This document shows, in pieces, positions 34,165 to 42,873 of a DNA stretch of 64,000 bases. Numbering within the stretch: the first letter of the stretch is position 1; the number at the start of each line of letters is the position of its first letter. Under the pieces are notes generated by a model. The model was not told the DNA's origin. It made no database searches and saw only the letters and a list, made by a program, of their open reading frames with translations. Source of the stretch: Mucilaginibacter corticis. Lineage in GTDB: Bacteria; Bacteroidota; Bacteroidia; Sphingobacteriales; Sphingobacteriaceae. Both the position numbers and the translations under genes were made by a program. The DNA lies in NCBI RefSeq assembly GCF_007558865.1, contig NZ_VLPK01000003.1:310001-374000 (forward strand), given 5' to 3'.

Positions 34165-36333
34165 CTATTTAACAGGAAGTGCAAAAGCCACGTAAGCATC
34201 GCCCGACGGCACGCCCAGTTTGCCGCCGCCACACGCTATTACCAGGTATTGTTTGCCGTTTAGCAGATATACACTTGGTGTAGCGAAACCCGCCGCCGGC
34301 AGTTTGGCTTCCCATAATTGCTTGCCATTCCATTTATCAAATGCGCGGATCTTTGCATCTTTTGTAGCCGCGATAAACACAAGCCCGCCTGCTGTAACCA
34401 CCGGGCCGCCATAGTTTTCTGTACCTGTTATAGGCACGTTCTTATCTTTTAAACGTTCTTCTTCGCCTAACGGGATTTTCCAGGCTATTTTGCCTGTGTT
34501 TAGATTAATAGCATTTAAAGTACCCCAGGGCGGTGATATGGCAGGCAAGCCTTCGGAAGTTAAGAATTTGTTATACCCTGTCATTTCATAAGGCAGATCA
34601 AGGTAGGGATCAAGCGGTGCCGGGCTGGTTAATTTGCGCTGCCCTTCTTTTTCGTCGCCGGTAATAAAAGCTACAATGGCTTCACGCTCCTGCAATGAAA
34701 CATCCTTAAACGACGGCATCATTCTGCGGCCTGTTTCCAGTAGTGTTAATATCTGATCTTTGTTGTATTTTTTTTCGATGTTTATTAATGACGGATAATT
34801 ACCTGATCCTTTCCTGTCTTGCCCATGGCAAGCCATACAATTTTTGGCAAACAAGCGTTCGCCGGCAGCGGCAAAAGTTTCTATTTTATCCGGTGGTTTA
34901 ACAGCATCAACCATGGTGAGTATCCAAGGCATTTCATTAGCATTGATATAAATTAAACCCGTTTGCGGATCATATGCAGGGCCGCCCCACTCCGCGCCAC
35001 CGTCAAAACCCGGAAATATCACCGACGGAATCTTTCCCGGCGGCAAAAACATGCTACCGTTGCGATAACCTTTTAACCGGCTCAATACTTCGGCTTTTGA
35101 TTGCTCGGATATATAAGGGTTGATATCATTATCCGTAAAACTTTGCCTTACATAAGGCTGTGGCAATGTCGGGATGGGCTGCGTTGGCCATGGTTTTTCG
35201 CCATCCAGTTCGCTGACTGTCGGTACCGGCTTTTCATGAACAGGGTACAACGGTATACCTGTCACCCTATCCAGAATAAATAAAAATCCATGTTTAGTTG
35301 GCTGGGCCACAGCATCAATAGCCTTACCCTTTCTTTTTATGGTGACCAATGCCGGCGCGGCAGGCAGGTCCTTGTCCCACATATCATGATGGATCACCTG
35401 GTAATGCCATTTTAATTTACCTGTAGCAGCATCTAAAGCCAGCAGAGTATTTGCAAAAAGGCCTGAACCTAACCGTTTACCACCGTAAAAATCAAAAGAC
35501 GCCGAGCCGGTGGGCGCATACAGTATCCCGCGCTTCTCGTCCATACTAAAACCTGTCCAGCAATTAGCACCGCCGATATGTTTCCACGCGTCTTTATCTT
35601 CCCAGGTATCGTAGCCATACTCTCCGGGATGAGGCACGGTGTGGAAGATCCAGCGTCGTTTACCTGTGCGCACATCAAAAGCCCTAATACTACCGGGGGC
35701 AGCGTTGGCGCTTTCGTTAACACGGCCACCAACAATATAAAGATCCTTGTAAATTATTCCCGGTGATGTACCGGCAATGTACCATGTCTTGTTACTCAAT
35801 TCCAGGTCATCATGCAGGTCTATCCAGCCTCCTTTACCAAAGTCTTTTTCCAGTTCGCCGGTTTCTGCATTAACCTCATAAATGTTCGAACCGGCGCCGT
35901 ATAATATTCTTTTATCATTCCCGCTTTGCCAATAAGTAACACCGCGGCTGTTGTTAACACCCAGGTTGGTATTAGGGGGCAAATAATTTTCAGGGTTAAA
36001 TAACCACTTTTGTTTACCAGTTTCCGCATCCAGCGCTATCAACCGTAATCGTGGCGTAACTCCATATAGTATTCCATCAACAATTACTGGATTACATTGA
36101 ATTTGAGACGAACCTTTAACATCAGCATCTTCTGTGTGGTGAATCCACGCCACCTGTAATTGGCTAACATTGCTTGTGTTTACCTGCTTTAACGAAGAGT
36201 AACGGATGGATTTTTTTGACCCGCCATATACCGGCCAGCCTGTATTTTGATCGGTTTGCGCCTTTATTTCACCCGAAATAAAAAGCATAGCAATAACTAA
36301 CAAACAGGCAGCAGCCTTTTGAATAAAATGCAT
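34165..36333 (-). CDS. PQQ-dependent dehydrogenase with internal cytochrome c domain
   Basis: 722 residues. A signal peptide (about residues 1-25) directs it to the periplasm. The eight-bladed quinoprotein pattern is visible in repeated segments such as DAETGKQKWLFNPENYLP and DVRTGKRRWIFHTVPHPGE, with a final blade after the insertion. The heme motif CMACH is near residue 498, in a domain covering about 485-570. The protein then returns to propeller sequence (PPWGTLNAINLNTGKIAWK), so the cytochrome lies inside, not at the C-terminus. It should oxidise an alcohol or sugar in the periplasm and pass electrons to heme. No PQQ biosynthesis genes occur in the window, so PQQ may be imported. Confidence 0.9.
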   Translation of the reverse strand: MHFIQKAAACLLVIAMLFISGEIKAQTDQNTGWPVYGGSKKSIRYSSLKQVNTSNVSQLQVAWIHHTEDADVKGSSQIQCNPVIVDGILYGVTPRLRLIALDAETGKQKWLFNPENYLPPNTNLGVNNSRGVTYWQSGNDKRILYGAGSNIYEVNAETGELEKDFGKGGWIDLHDDLELSNKTWYIAGTSPGIIYKDLYIVGGRVNESANAAPGSIRAFDVRTGKRRWIFHTVPHPGEYGYDTWEDKDAWKHIGGANCWTGFSMDEKRGILYAPTGSASFDFYGGKRLGSGLFANTLLALDAATGKLKWHYQVIHHDMWDKDLPAAPALVTIKRKGKAIDAVAQPTKHGFLFILDRVTGIPLYPVHEKPVPTVSELDGEKPWPTQPIPTLPQPYVRQSFTDNDINPYISEQSKAEVLSRLKGYRNGSMFLPPGKIPSVIFPGFDGGAEWGGPAYDPQTGLIYINANEMPWILTMVDAVKPPDKIETFAAAGERLFAKNCMACHGQDRKGSGNYPSLINIEKKYNKDQILTLLETGRRMMPSFKDVSLQEREAIVAFITGDEKEGQRKLTSPAPLDPYLDLPYEMTGYNKFLTSEGLPAISPPWGTLNAINLNTGKIAWKIPLGEEERLKDKNVPITGTENYGGPVVTAGGLVFIAATKDAKIRAFDKWNGKQLWEAKLPAAGFATPSVYLLNGKQYLVIACGGGKLGVPSGDAYVAFALPVK

Positions 36334-36356
36334 TTAAGTACGGGTTATATTTTGGT

Positions 36357-37715
36357 TTATATTATTTCAAAATACCTTTTCAGCTCCCAGTCTGTTACAC
36401 TTTTGGCGTATTGCTTACACTCCCATAAACGGGTTTTTGTAAAATGGTCAACAAAATCTGCACCTAATATTTCTTTGGCAATGGCCGACTGCTGCATATC
36501 TACCGTAGCCTCGTACAAGTTAGGCTGTATTTTTCCGTTTGCCGAATTTTGATAACCGTTACCAATAGTTTGCGGGATATCCAAACTCAATTTATTTTTT
36601 ATCCCGTACAATCCCGAAGCCAGCGCCGCAGCCATTGCAAGATACGGATTGGTATCCGCGCCCGGTATACGGGTTTCTAAACGGGTATATCCTTTTGCCG
36701 AGTTTATTACCCTGAAAGCTACCGTCCTGTTCTCTACAGCCCAGGTAATGGTTGTTGGTGCCCATGCACCTTCTATCAACCGTTTGTAGCTGTTTATGGT
36801 CGGCGCGTACATAGGCAATATATGCGGCAGGCAGTATAATTGCCCGGCCAGGTATTGTTTATGCAGTTCGCTCATTTTATTGGCGTCAGTGCCATCATAA
36901 AACAAGTTGTTAACATGCTCTTTATCCCATAAGCTTTGATGGATATGGCCACCGCATCCCGGCAAGCTCTCGTTCCATTTGGCCATAAATGTGGCTGTTA
37001 TGCCGTGTTTATAAGCAATTTCTTTAATAGCTGTTTTCAATAGTACTGCCCTATCCGCCGCTTCAATTACGTGCGAGTGCAGTATAGCAGCTTCATAAAC
37101 ACCTGGGCCTGTTTCCGTATGAAAACCTTCCAACGGGATATTAAATTGTGTTAACAGATCAACTATATCCCTGCAAAAATCACTATTCTCTGAAGTGCGT
37201 AATATCGAATAACCAAACATCCCAGGGGTAAGCGGCTCTAAATTGGTAAAGCTTTTGGCTTGCAACGTTTGGGGTGTCTCTTTAAAATTGAACCATTCAA
37301 ATTCCTGCGCAAATTCGGGATGATAACCCATTGCCTCGCATTGTTTGGTAACGCGCTTTAACAAACTGCGCGGACAGGCTTCCAAACCATTACCATCAAC
37401 ATCGCTAAAATCGCCTAAAAAGAAAGGTAAATTATCCTGCCATGGCACGGTGCGGAATGTAGACAGATCAATATGACAGGGTTTATCCGGGTAACCGGTA
37501 TGCCAGCCTGTTAATTGTACACTATCATAACAAACATCACTGCTATCCCAGCCAAAAACCACATCGCAAAATCCATAACCACTTTGCAAGCCATCAAGAA
37601 ACTTTTTTGAATGAATAACCTTTCCACGTAATACGCCATCAATGTCTGCAAAGGCAAATTTTATCTTTTGTATGTTATTTTCTTGTATATATGCTGTAAT
37701 TTGATGCTCGTTCAT
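36357..37715 (-). CDS. Glutamine synthetase-family ligase (GlnT/PuuA-like)
   Basis: 452 residues, the size of the GS I superfamily. The N-terminal beta-grasp part includes FAFADIDGVLRGKVIHSKK, and the catalytic part has EAAILHSHVIEAADRAVL, CGGHIHQSLWDK and FRVINSAKGYTRLETRIPGADTNP, with Glu/His residues at the metal and ATP positions. It lacks the adenylylation loop of GlnA and is closest to gamma-glutamyl ligases that use ethanolamine or polyamines. It is encoded just upstream of the PQQ dehydrogenase and on the same strand, 23 bases apart, so a link in amine use is possible. The true housekeeping GSII is at 38379-39389. Confidence 0.85.
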   Translation of the reverse strand: MNEHQITAYIQENNIQKIKFAFADIDGVLRGKVIHSKKFLDGLQSGYGFCDVVFGWDSSDVCYDSVQLTGWHTGYPDKPCHIDLSTFRTVPWQDNLPFFLGDFSDVDGNGLEACPRSLLKRVTKQCEAMGYHPEFAQEFEWFNFKETPQTLQAKSFTNLEPLTPGMFGYSILRTSENSDFCRDIVDLLTQFNIPLEGFHTETGPGVYEAAILHSHVIEAADRAVLLKTAIKEIAYKHGITATFMAKWNESLPGCGGHIHQSLWDKEHVNNLFYDGTDANKMSELHKQYLAGQLYCLPHILPMYAPTINSYKRLIEGAWAPTTITWAVENRTVAFRVINSAKGYTRLETRIPGADTNPYLAMAAALASGLYGIKNKLSLDIPQTIGNGYQNSANGKIQPNLYEATVDMQQSAIAKEILGADFVDHFTKTRLWECKQYAKSVTDWELKRYFEII

Positions 37716-37783
37716 GGTATAGGTAAATTATCATCCCAATATTAAGCAAGATAGCTAACCTAACCTAAAATTTATATTTAAAA

Positions 37784-38188
37784 ATGATAAATGATTTGTT
37801 ATTTGTGTATGGTTCACTGTTAAGCGCTGATAATGAATTTGCAAACTATCTAAGCCAGAATGCCACTTTTTATGGTGACGGCAAGTTTAAAGGTAGATTA
37901 TACGATATGGGCAAATATCCCGGGGCTGTATTAAGTAATGATCAAGCTTACGACATTTCAGGATCTATCGTAAGGTTAAAGAATCTTGAACAAGTACTAA
38001 AGGTATTGGACGATTATGAAGGATTTGGAGAGGACCAGGAACAGCCAAATTTATTTATAAGAGATTTGTTACCGGTTATAACATCGGATGAGCCTGTTAA
38101 TTGCTGGGTCTATTTATATAATCTTTCGGTTAACGGACTTATGGAGATCAAATCAGGAAATTATATAAATTATTTGAAATCGCATTAA
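37784..38188 (+). CDS. Gamma-glutamylcyclotransferase-like (AIG2 fold) protein
   Basis: 134 residues. The YGSL motif is in LFVYGSLLSADNEFANYL, followed by GKFKGRLYDMGKYPGAVLS, and the catalytic Glu is in VLDDYEGFGE. This fold splits gamma-glutamyl groups as 5-oxoproline. It stands alone on the plus strand, divergent from the GS-like gene. A REP-like element follows immediately. Substrate unknown. The protein is small and cytosolic. Confidence 0.85.
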   Translation: MINDLLFVYGSLLSADNEFANYLSQNATFYGDGKFKGRLYDMGKYPGAVLSNDQAYDISGSIVRLKNLEQVLKVLDDYEGFGEDQEQPNLFIRDLLPVITSDEPVNCWVYLYNLSVNGLMEIKSGNYINYLKSH

Positions 38189-38194
38189 ACATAA

Positions 38195-38306
38195 TGTCAT
38201 TGCGAACGAGCCCACCTGCAGGTGGGCAGGGAACGAGTGTGGCAATCTCTATATGTCAAGCGGATAACTATCGGGCAGAGATTGCCACGCTATCGCTCGC
38301 AATGAT
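38195..38306. repeat. REP-like palindromic element (TGTCATTGCGA family)
   Basis: Long imperfect inverted repeat with the ends TGTCATTGCGAACGAG and CGCTCGCAATGATA, and the inner palindrome CCCACCTGCAGGTGGG. It follows a plus-strand gene and precedes a terminator of the minus-strand GSII gene. Related to the elements at 13178 and 58561. Confidence 0.75.
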
Positions 38307-38323
38307 AACTTATATATATACAA

Positions 38324-38356
38324 AAAAAGCGATGGGTTTAAAACCCATCGCTTTTT
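38324..38356. terminator. Bidirectional terminator hairpin
   Basis: Stem AAAAAGCGATGGGTTT / AAACCCATCGCTTTTT with an A/T-rich foot on both sides, between convergent genes ending at 38188 (+) and 38379 (-). It should work in both directions. Confidence 0.85.
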
Positions 38357-38378
38357 GATTAATATCTATTAGCTAAAA

Positions 38379-39389
38379 TTAAACTTTAGCTGTTTTTACA
38401 GTTTTGATGATAACTGCAGCTACTTTGTATGGATCGGCAGCAGAGTTAGGACGACGATCTTCTAAGTAACCGCTCCAGTTGTGGTCAACTGCGTAAAGAG
38501 GGATGCGGATAGAAGCGCCACGGTCAGATACGCCATAGCTAAAGTCGTGGATTGAAGCTGTTTCGTGTTTACCGGTTAAGCGTTGATCGTTATCAGCACC
38601 ATAAACAGCGATACACTCAGCAACTGCAGGACGGAAAGCCTCGCAAACTGCTTTAAATTTAGCTTCGCTGTTAGCAGTACGTAATAATGTATTTGAGAAG
38701 TTAGCGTGCATACCTGAACCATTCCAGTCTAATTGACCCAATGGTTTGCAATGCCAGTTAACAGCAACGCCATAGCTTTCGCCTATTCTTTCTAACAAAT
38801 AACGTGCAACCCAGATCTGGTCACCAGCTTCTTTAGCGCCTTTAGCAAAGATCTGGAATTCCCATTGTCCGGCAGCAACTTCTGCGTTAATACCTTCAAC
38901 GTTTAAGCCCGCTTCTAAACAAACGTCCAAGTGTTCTTCAACAATTTCACGACCGAAAGCATTGTTAGCACCTACAGAGCAGTAGTAAGGGCCTTGCGGA
39001 CCTGGGTAACCACCTGCCGGGAAACCAAGAGGTTTATCGGTTTTTGGATCCCAAAGGAAGTATTCCTGCTCAAAACCAAACCAAAAATCATTGTCATCAT
39101 CCTGGATTAGTGCACGGCCGTTTGACTCGTGTGGTTGTCCTTTTGAATCCAGTACTTCGCACATTACCAGGTAAGCGCTTTTTCTTTGCGGATCTGGAAC
39201 CACAAATACCGGTTTTAAAATACAATCTGAAGAACCACCTGGTGCCTGCTCGGTTGACGAGCCGTCAAAGCTCCAATTGTCTAAATCTTCTACTTTTCCG
39301 CTAAATTCTTTAACGATTTTTGTTTTGCTTCGAAGGCTTTGAGTTGGTTTGTATCCATCAAGCCAGATGTACTCGAGTTTTGTTGCCAT
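38379..39389 (-). CDS. glnA: Glutamine synthetase type II (eukaryote-like)
   Basis: 336 residues, the GSII length and not the 450-470 of GSI. Signature segments: YIWLDGYKPTQSLRSKTK at the N-terminus, WSFDGSSTEQAPGGSSD (the latch and ATP region), FWFGFEQEYFLW (metal-binding Glu), GINAEVAAGQWEFQIF and SGMHANFS. It makes glutamine from glutamate, ammonia and ATP in the cytosol. Upstream there is a full Bacteroidota promoter match and a 7-bp inverted repeat just before the start region, which may be an operator. It is downstream of a long AT-rich gap. Confidence 0.96.
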   Translation of the reverse strand: MATKLEYIWLDGYKPTQSLRSKTKIVKEFSGKVEDLDNWSFDGSSTEQAPGGSSDCILKPVFVVPDPQRKSAYLVMCEVLDSKGQPHESNGRALIQDDDNDFWFGFEQEYFLWDPKTDKPLGFPAGGYPGPQGPYYCSVGANNAFGREIVEEHLDVCLEAGLNVEGINAEVAAGQWEFQIFAKGAKEAGDQIWVARYLLERIGESYGVAVNWHCKPLGQLDWNGSGMHANFSNTLLRTANSEAKFKAVCEAFRPAVAECIAVYGADNDQRLTGKHETASIHDFSYGVSDRGASIRIPLYAVDHNWSGYLEDRRPNSAADPYKVAAVIIKTVKTAKV

Positions 39390-39429
39390 GTTGTTTAATT
39401 ATTTATAAAAGTTGATTCCAGATTTGTAA

Positions 39430-39446
39430 TTAATCGCAACGATTAA
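39430..39446. promoter_or_regulatory. Candidate operator upstream of glnA (TTAATCG-CAA-CGATTAA)
   Basis: Perfect 7-bp inverted repeat with a 3-base spacer, between the -7 box and the glnA start, where a repressor could bind. Confidence 0.4.
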
Positions 39447-39457
39447 GTTTATGCAAG

Positions 39458-39489
39458 CAAATTTATATTAATAATTCTATTTTTTGCAA
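39458..39489 (-). promoter_or_regulatory. Candidate glnA promoter, TTG-N21-TAAATTTG
   Basis: CAAATTTA at 39458-39465 is TAAATTTG on the minus strand, an exact -7 match. CAA at 39487-39489 gives the -33 TTG, 21 bases away, in the accepted range. Confidence 0.6.
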
Positions 39490-39798
39490 TTTTTACCAAA
39501 AAAAGATAAAAAAAATGAAAATTGTCGTTAAAAAACTATTCATCATTGTTAAAAAAGGCAAAATATTGCAATAAAAAATATAATTATTGCCATTTTACCA
39601 ATTTCTTCAAAATTTTATTTCTTAAACAATCATTTATATAATTAGAGCCCGGTATATCATAACTTAAAATTATTATCCTACGGTAAAGCATTTTACTGAT
39701 ACTTAATGCTATTTTAACAATGCACCGACACTATTTTATAATTTTTTATTAAAATTGCACGCAATTTATATCCTCTCATCAAATCAAAATAATACTAT
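39490..39798. other. AT-rich gap upstream of malate dehydrogenase
   Basis: About 300 bases of poly-A/T sequence without a gene. The only structure I see is a palindrome AAATTGC-AC-GCAATTT at 39752-39767, 32 bases before the mdh start, which could be a regulator site. No clear promoter box for mdh was found. Confidence 0.5.
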
Positions 39799-40737
39799 AT
39801 GAAAATAACAGTTGTTGGTGCCGGAGCTGTTGGCGCTACTTGTGCGGATAACATCGCCAGAAAAGAATTAGCCGAAGAACTTATTTTATTAGACATTCGT
39901 GAAGGCTTTGCCGAAGGTAAGGCTATTGACATGATGCAAACCTCTGCCCTGTTAGAGTTTGATACCAAAATAAAAGGCGTTACCAATGATTATGCTGCCA
40001 CTGCTGATTCTGAAGTGGTGATCATCACCTCAGGCCTGCCACGTAAACCGGGCATGACCCGCGAGGAACTGATTGGTGTAAACGCAGGTATTGTAAAAAG
40101 CGTTACCGAAAATATTTTAAAACATTCGCCAAATACCATCATCATCGTGGTTTCAAACCCGATGGATACCATGAACTACCTTACACTGAAAACTTCAGGC
40201 CTGCCTAAAAACCGTATTATTGGTATGGGTGGCGCTTTGGACTCTGCAAGGTTTAAATATTACCTGAGCCAGGAACTTGGCTGTTCGCCTGCTGATCTGA
40301 ACGCCGTTGTTATTGGCGGACACGGTGATACTACTATGATCCCATTAATTCAGCACGCTACCTGGAACAGCATACCTGTTACCCAGTTTTTAAGCCCAGA
40401 GCAGCAAGACAAAATAGTTAAAGCTACTATGGTTGGCGGTGCTACTTTGACCGGCTTGATCGGTACATCAGCATGGTACGCACCGGGCGCAGGCACTGCG
40501 TTTATGGTTGAGGCTATAGTACGCGATCAGAAAAAACTGATCTCATGCGGGGTGGCTTTAGACGGCGAGTACGGCCAGAAAGACATTTCGCTGGTAGTGC
40601 CGGTTATCCTGGGCAAAAACGGTTGGGAGAAAATCGTAGACTTTAAATTATCAGGCGATGAGCAGGCCAGCTTTAACAAGAGCGCTGATGCCGTTCGTGC
40701 TATGAACCAGGTTTTAGCAGACAGCAACCTGATCTAA
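39799..40737 (+). CDS. mdh: Malate dehydrogenase
   Basis: 312 residues. The NAD-binding loop is VVGAGAVGATCADNIA (residues about 4-19). The substrate-binding Arg lies in LPRKPGMTREEL (residues about 77-88) and the catalytic His in VVIGGHGDTTMIPL. Subgroup: the LDH-like MDH group typical of Bacteroidota and not the E. coli type. It interconverts malate and oxaloacetate in the citric acid cycle. It stands alone, ended by a strong terminator shared with the small lipoprotein gene. Confidence 0.96.
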   Translation: MKITVVGAGAVGATCADNIARKELAEELILLDIREGFAEGKAIDMMQTSALLEFDTKIKGVTNDYAATADSEVVIITSGLPRKPGMTREELIGVNAGIVKSVTENILKHSPNTIIIVVSNPMDTMNYLTLKTSGLPKNRIIGMGGALDSARFKYYLSQELGCSPADLNAVVIGGHGDTTMIPLIQHATWNSIPVTQFLSPEQQDKIVKATMVGGATLTGLIGTSAWYAPGAGTAFMVEAIVRDQKKLISCGVALDGEYGQKDISLVVPVILGKNGWEKIVDFKLSGDEQASFNKSADAVRAMNQVLADSNLI

Positions 40738-40754
40738 TAAACCTGTCAGGAAAC

Positions 40755-40793
40755 AAAAAAGGGCTTCGGAGAAAAACCGAAGCCCTTTTTTGT
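40755..40793. terminator. Strong bidirectional terminator
   Basis: Stem AAGGGCTTCGG / CCGAAGCCCTT flanked by A- and T-runs, between convergent mdh and the small lipoprotein gene; it should serve both. Confidence 0.93.
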
Positions 40794-40945
40794 TAGTTAT
40801 AATGGCCGCGAACCCAATGACGGCCGCCATAAGGGCCAACATCATAATGTCCGGGTACCCAGCCCGCGCGATGCGTTCTTACCACACATGAGCTAAAGCT
40901 TGCTGCCATGAGCAAGAGTAAAGCCAAACTTTTTAATGATTTCAT
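40793..40945 (-). CDS. Small lipoprotein with WxPGHY-type repeats
   Basis: 50 residues from Met at 40945; the signal peptide MKSLKSLALLLLMAASFSSC ends in a lipobox Cys (FSSC). The mature part has two copies of a GW/RHW(V)xGHY motif (GWVPGHYDVG and RHWVRGHYN), the YXWGXW-type repeat known from small cell-envelope proteins. A start 30 bases upstream is possible but has no signal-peptide advantage. Lipid-anchored in the envelope; function unknown. Confidence 0.7.
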   Translation of the reverse strand: MKSLKSLALLLLMAASFSSCVVRTHRAGWVPGHYDVGPYGGRHWVRGHYN

Positions 40946-41040
40946 AATGATAGATATTTTAAGTTTTTCTATCATTTCTGACTCCGCAAATTATCGTTGG
41001 TTTAATTTTAAGTGATAAAACGGATAGGATGCGGCTTTGC

Positions 41041-41532
41041 TTATAAATTTTTCAACCGGCGTTGCCGGCGTATCTCGTCAGGGTCTACCTTGTAGGGCAT
41101 AAGCGCTATTTGAGTTATATAGGTAGCAGGCAAGTTGGCATCCTTTGCCAGCTTTAATATTTTGGCGTGATACCAGTCATAAGGCAATAAATGCGTGATA
41201 ATGGCATGCGGTTGTGTCACAAAAACTTCGGCATGGTATATATTATCATTCAGGTCGAAGCATAAAGCAGGCTCGAGTTTTAAAACCGAACTCCACATCG
41301 GGTCATAAAAATCAGAGCGTTCTTCGTCGTCCAGTTCAATTAAAAGCCCCCAAACTACTGCATCCTGCTCAAATGACTTTACCACATTAGCTTTTGCCGA
41401 CTCATCCTCGCCGGCACTGTTAAAAACAAAACTATATCCCGGTAATTTGGCAACACCTATATTGTGGGCAGATGGAACGGTCTTTTTAAACTTCTCCACA
41501 TTCATGTTGCCGGCATAAGCAAATAGTATCAT
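41041..41532 (-). CDS. Gamma-glutamylcyclotransferase-like protein
   Basis: 163 residues. The N-terminal FAYAGNMNVEKFKK corresponds to the YGSN-type loop of this fold, followed by GYSFVFNSAGEDESAKANV and WGLLIELDDEERSDF, where the acidic residue is catalytic in the family. This is a longer form than the AIG2-like protein at 37784-38188 and resembles the ChaC/GGCT group. Probable role: 5-oxoproline formation from gamma-glutamyl compounds. It is an independent unit. Confidence 0.8.
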   Translation of the reverse strand: MILFAYAGNMNVEKFKKTVPSAHNIGVAKLPGYSFVFNSAGEDESAKANVVKSFEQDAVVWGLLIELDDEERSDFYDPMWSSVLKLEPALCFDLNDNIYHAEVFVTQPHAIITHLLPYDWYHAKILKLAKDANLPATYITQIALMPYKVDPDEIRRQRRLKNL

Positions 41533-41604
41533 AATTTATAAGTATTGGCTTATAAATTAACGCACGGGGATAGGTATTGTTATGAAAAAAAGCATTTAAT
41601 CCGG

Positions 41605-42726
41605 TTAAGATAAATTCAAGTCCACCTTCTTTCCTGTCTTAACTGCAAGATATATCGCATCGATGATCTTCAGGTCTTTTACCGCTTCATTACCATCAAC
41701 AGGCACCGGCGGTTGTGCACCGTTAAATAAAATATCGGCAAAGGCATCCATTTGTACGGTTTGATGAGTAGTAACCGGCTGATCAAGTTCGCCTTTAAAA
41801 GTGCGTCCTTTTATTGGCCCGTAGCCTGTAGATGGCTGCATTTCGGCCCAACCCTTTTGGCCGTTCAGATAAAATTTATCTAAGTTGTTCTGACTATAGG
41901 TTGATAAGCACGAGGCCGTCGCCCCGCTCGGGAAACCGAACTGGAACTGTATGGTTTCGTCCACTCCTTCTTTAAACTTTACGGGGTCGGTTTTGGTTTC
42001 TTGCGCGGTTACCCAAATAGGTTCCTCGCCGGTCATGTAGCGAGAGCCGTTAATGGCATAGATCCCGATGTCCATTAAAGAGCCGCCACCTGCCAGTTCT
42101 TTATTTAGACGCCACTGTGTAGGGTCGCCTATTTCAAAACCGCACAGACCTTGAAAAAATAAGATCTTTCCAAATTCCCCCGCCTTACGCATCCGGATAA
42201 TCTCTAATGTATGCGGTTCAAAATGCATGCGATAACCTACCAGCAACTTCACCCCTGCCGCATTACAGGCATCCACCATGGCCTGCCCCTGTTTAGCATT
42301 AAGTGCCATTGGTTTTTCACAGATAACATGTTTGCCTGCTTTTGCTACCGCCAGGGCCATATCATGGTGCAAACCATTGGGCGTTGTTATATATACCGCG
42401 TCAATATCGGGGTTGTTCTTTATCTCATGATAGGTTTGATAGTTATAGCAATTTTTAGCGGGGATATTAAAACTGTCCTGCCAATCCGTTAGTTTTTTAG
42501 GCGTACCACTTATGGCACCCACCAGTTTAGCTTTGGTACAGTATTGCATAGCACCTGCAACGCGGGTACCATAGCCACCCAAACCCATAATGGCTACACG
42601 CAGCACCTTGCCGTCATATGGCTGATGCGATGCATTTTTATCATTGGCCCAGACATGAACAGTACCCAATTGCAGGGCCACCGCAGATACCCCTAATTTC
42701 TGCAGAAAATCGCGACGTGAATTCAT
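41605..42726 (-). CDS. Tat-exported Gfo/Idh/MocA oxidoreductase
   Basis: 373 residues from Met at 42726, where MNSRRDFLQKLGVSAVALQL gives a twin-arginine signal; an extra Met lies nine bases upstream. The Rossmann part is VLRVAIMGLGGYGTRVAG, and the EKP motif is in HVICEKPMALNAKQ with the catalytic region NGLHHDMAL and GGGSLMDIGIYAIN. This family oxidises sugars or polyols with NAD(P), here in the periplasm like glucose-fructose oxidoreductase. It is followed by a terminator-like hairpin at 42818 on its upstream side. Confidence 0.88.
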   Translation of the reverse strand: MNSRRDFLQKLGVSAVALQLGTVHVWANDKNASHQPYDGKVLRVAIMGLGGYGTRVAGAMQYCTKAKLVGAISGTPKKLTDWQDSFNIPAKNCYNYQTYHEIKNNPDIDAVYITTPNGLHHDMALAVAKAGKHVICEKPMALNAKQGQAMVDACNAAGVKLLVGYRMHFEPHTLEIIRMRKAGEFGKILFFQGLCGFEIGDPTQWRLNKELAGGGSLMDIGIYAINGSRYMTGEEPIWVTAQETKTDPVKFKEGVDETIQFQFGFPSGATASCLSTYSQNNLDKFYLNGQKGWAEMQPSTGYGPIKGRTFKGELDQPVTTHQTVQMDAFADILFNGAQPPVPVDGNEAVKDLKIIDAIYLAVKTGKKVDLNLS

Positions 42727-42817
42727 AATTGACAATGCTTATAATCAATTAAATGTAGTCATTTTTAAATAATTAACATTTTCAATATCGCCTGGTTTTA
42801 TAAATTACCATTAAAAC

Positions 42818-42855
42818 AAAGAGGGTGCATCATTTATCAATGATGCACCCTCTTT
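42818..42855 (-). terminator. Terminator hairpin downstream of the DUF4199 gene region
   Basis: Strong stem AAAGAGGGTGCATCATT / AATGATGCACCCTCTTT with T/A-runs, between the DUF4199 gene end (42874, minus) and the oxidoreductase start (42726). It should end the minus-strand transcript from the right. Confidence 0.85.
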
Positions 42856-42873
42856 TATCTATTTTAGAATAAG

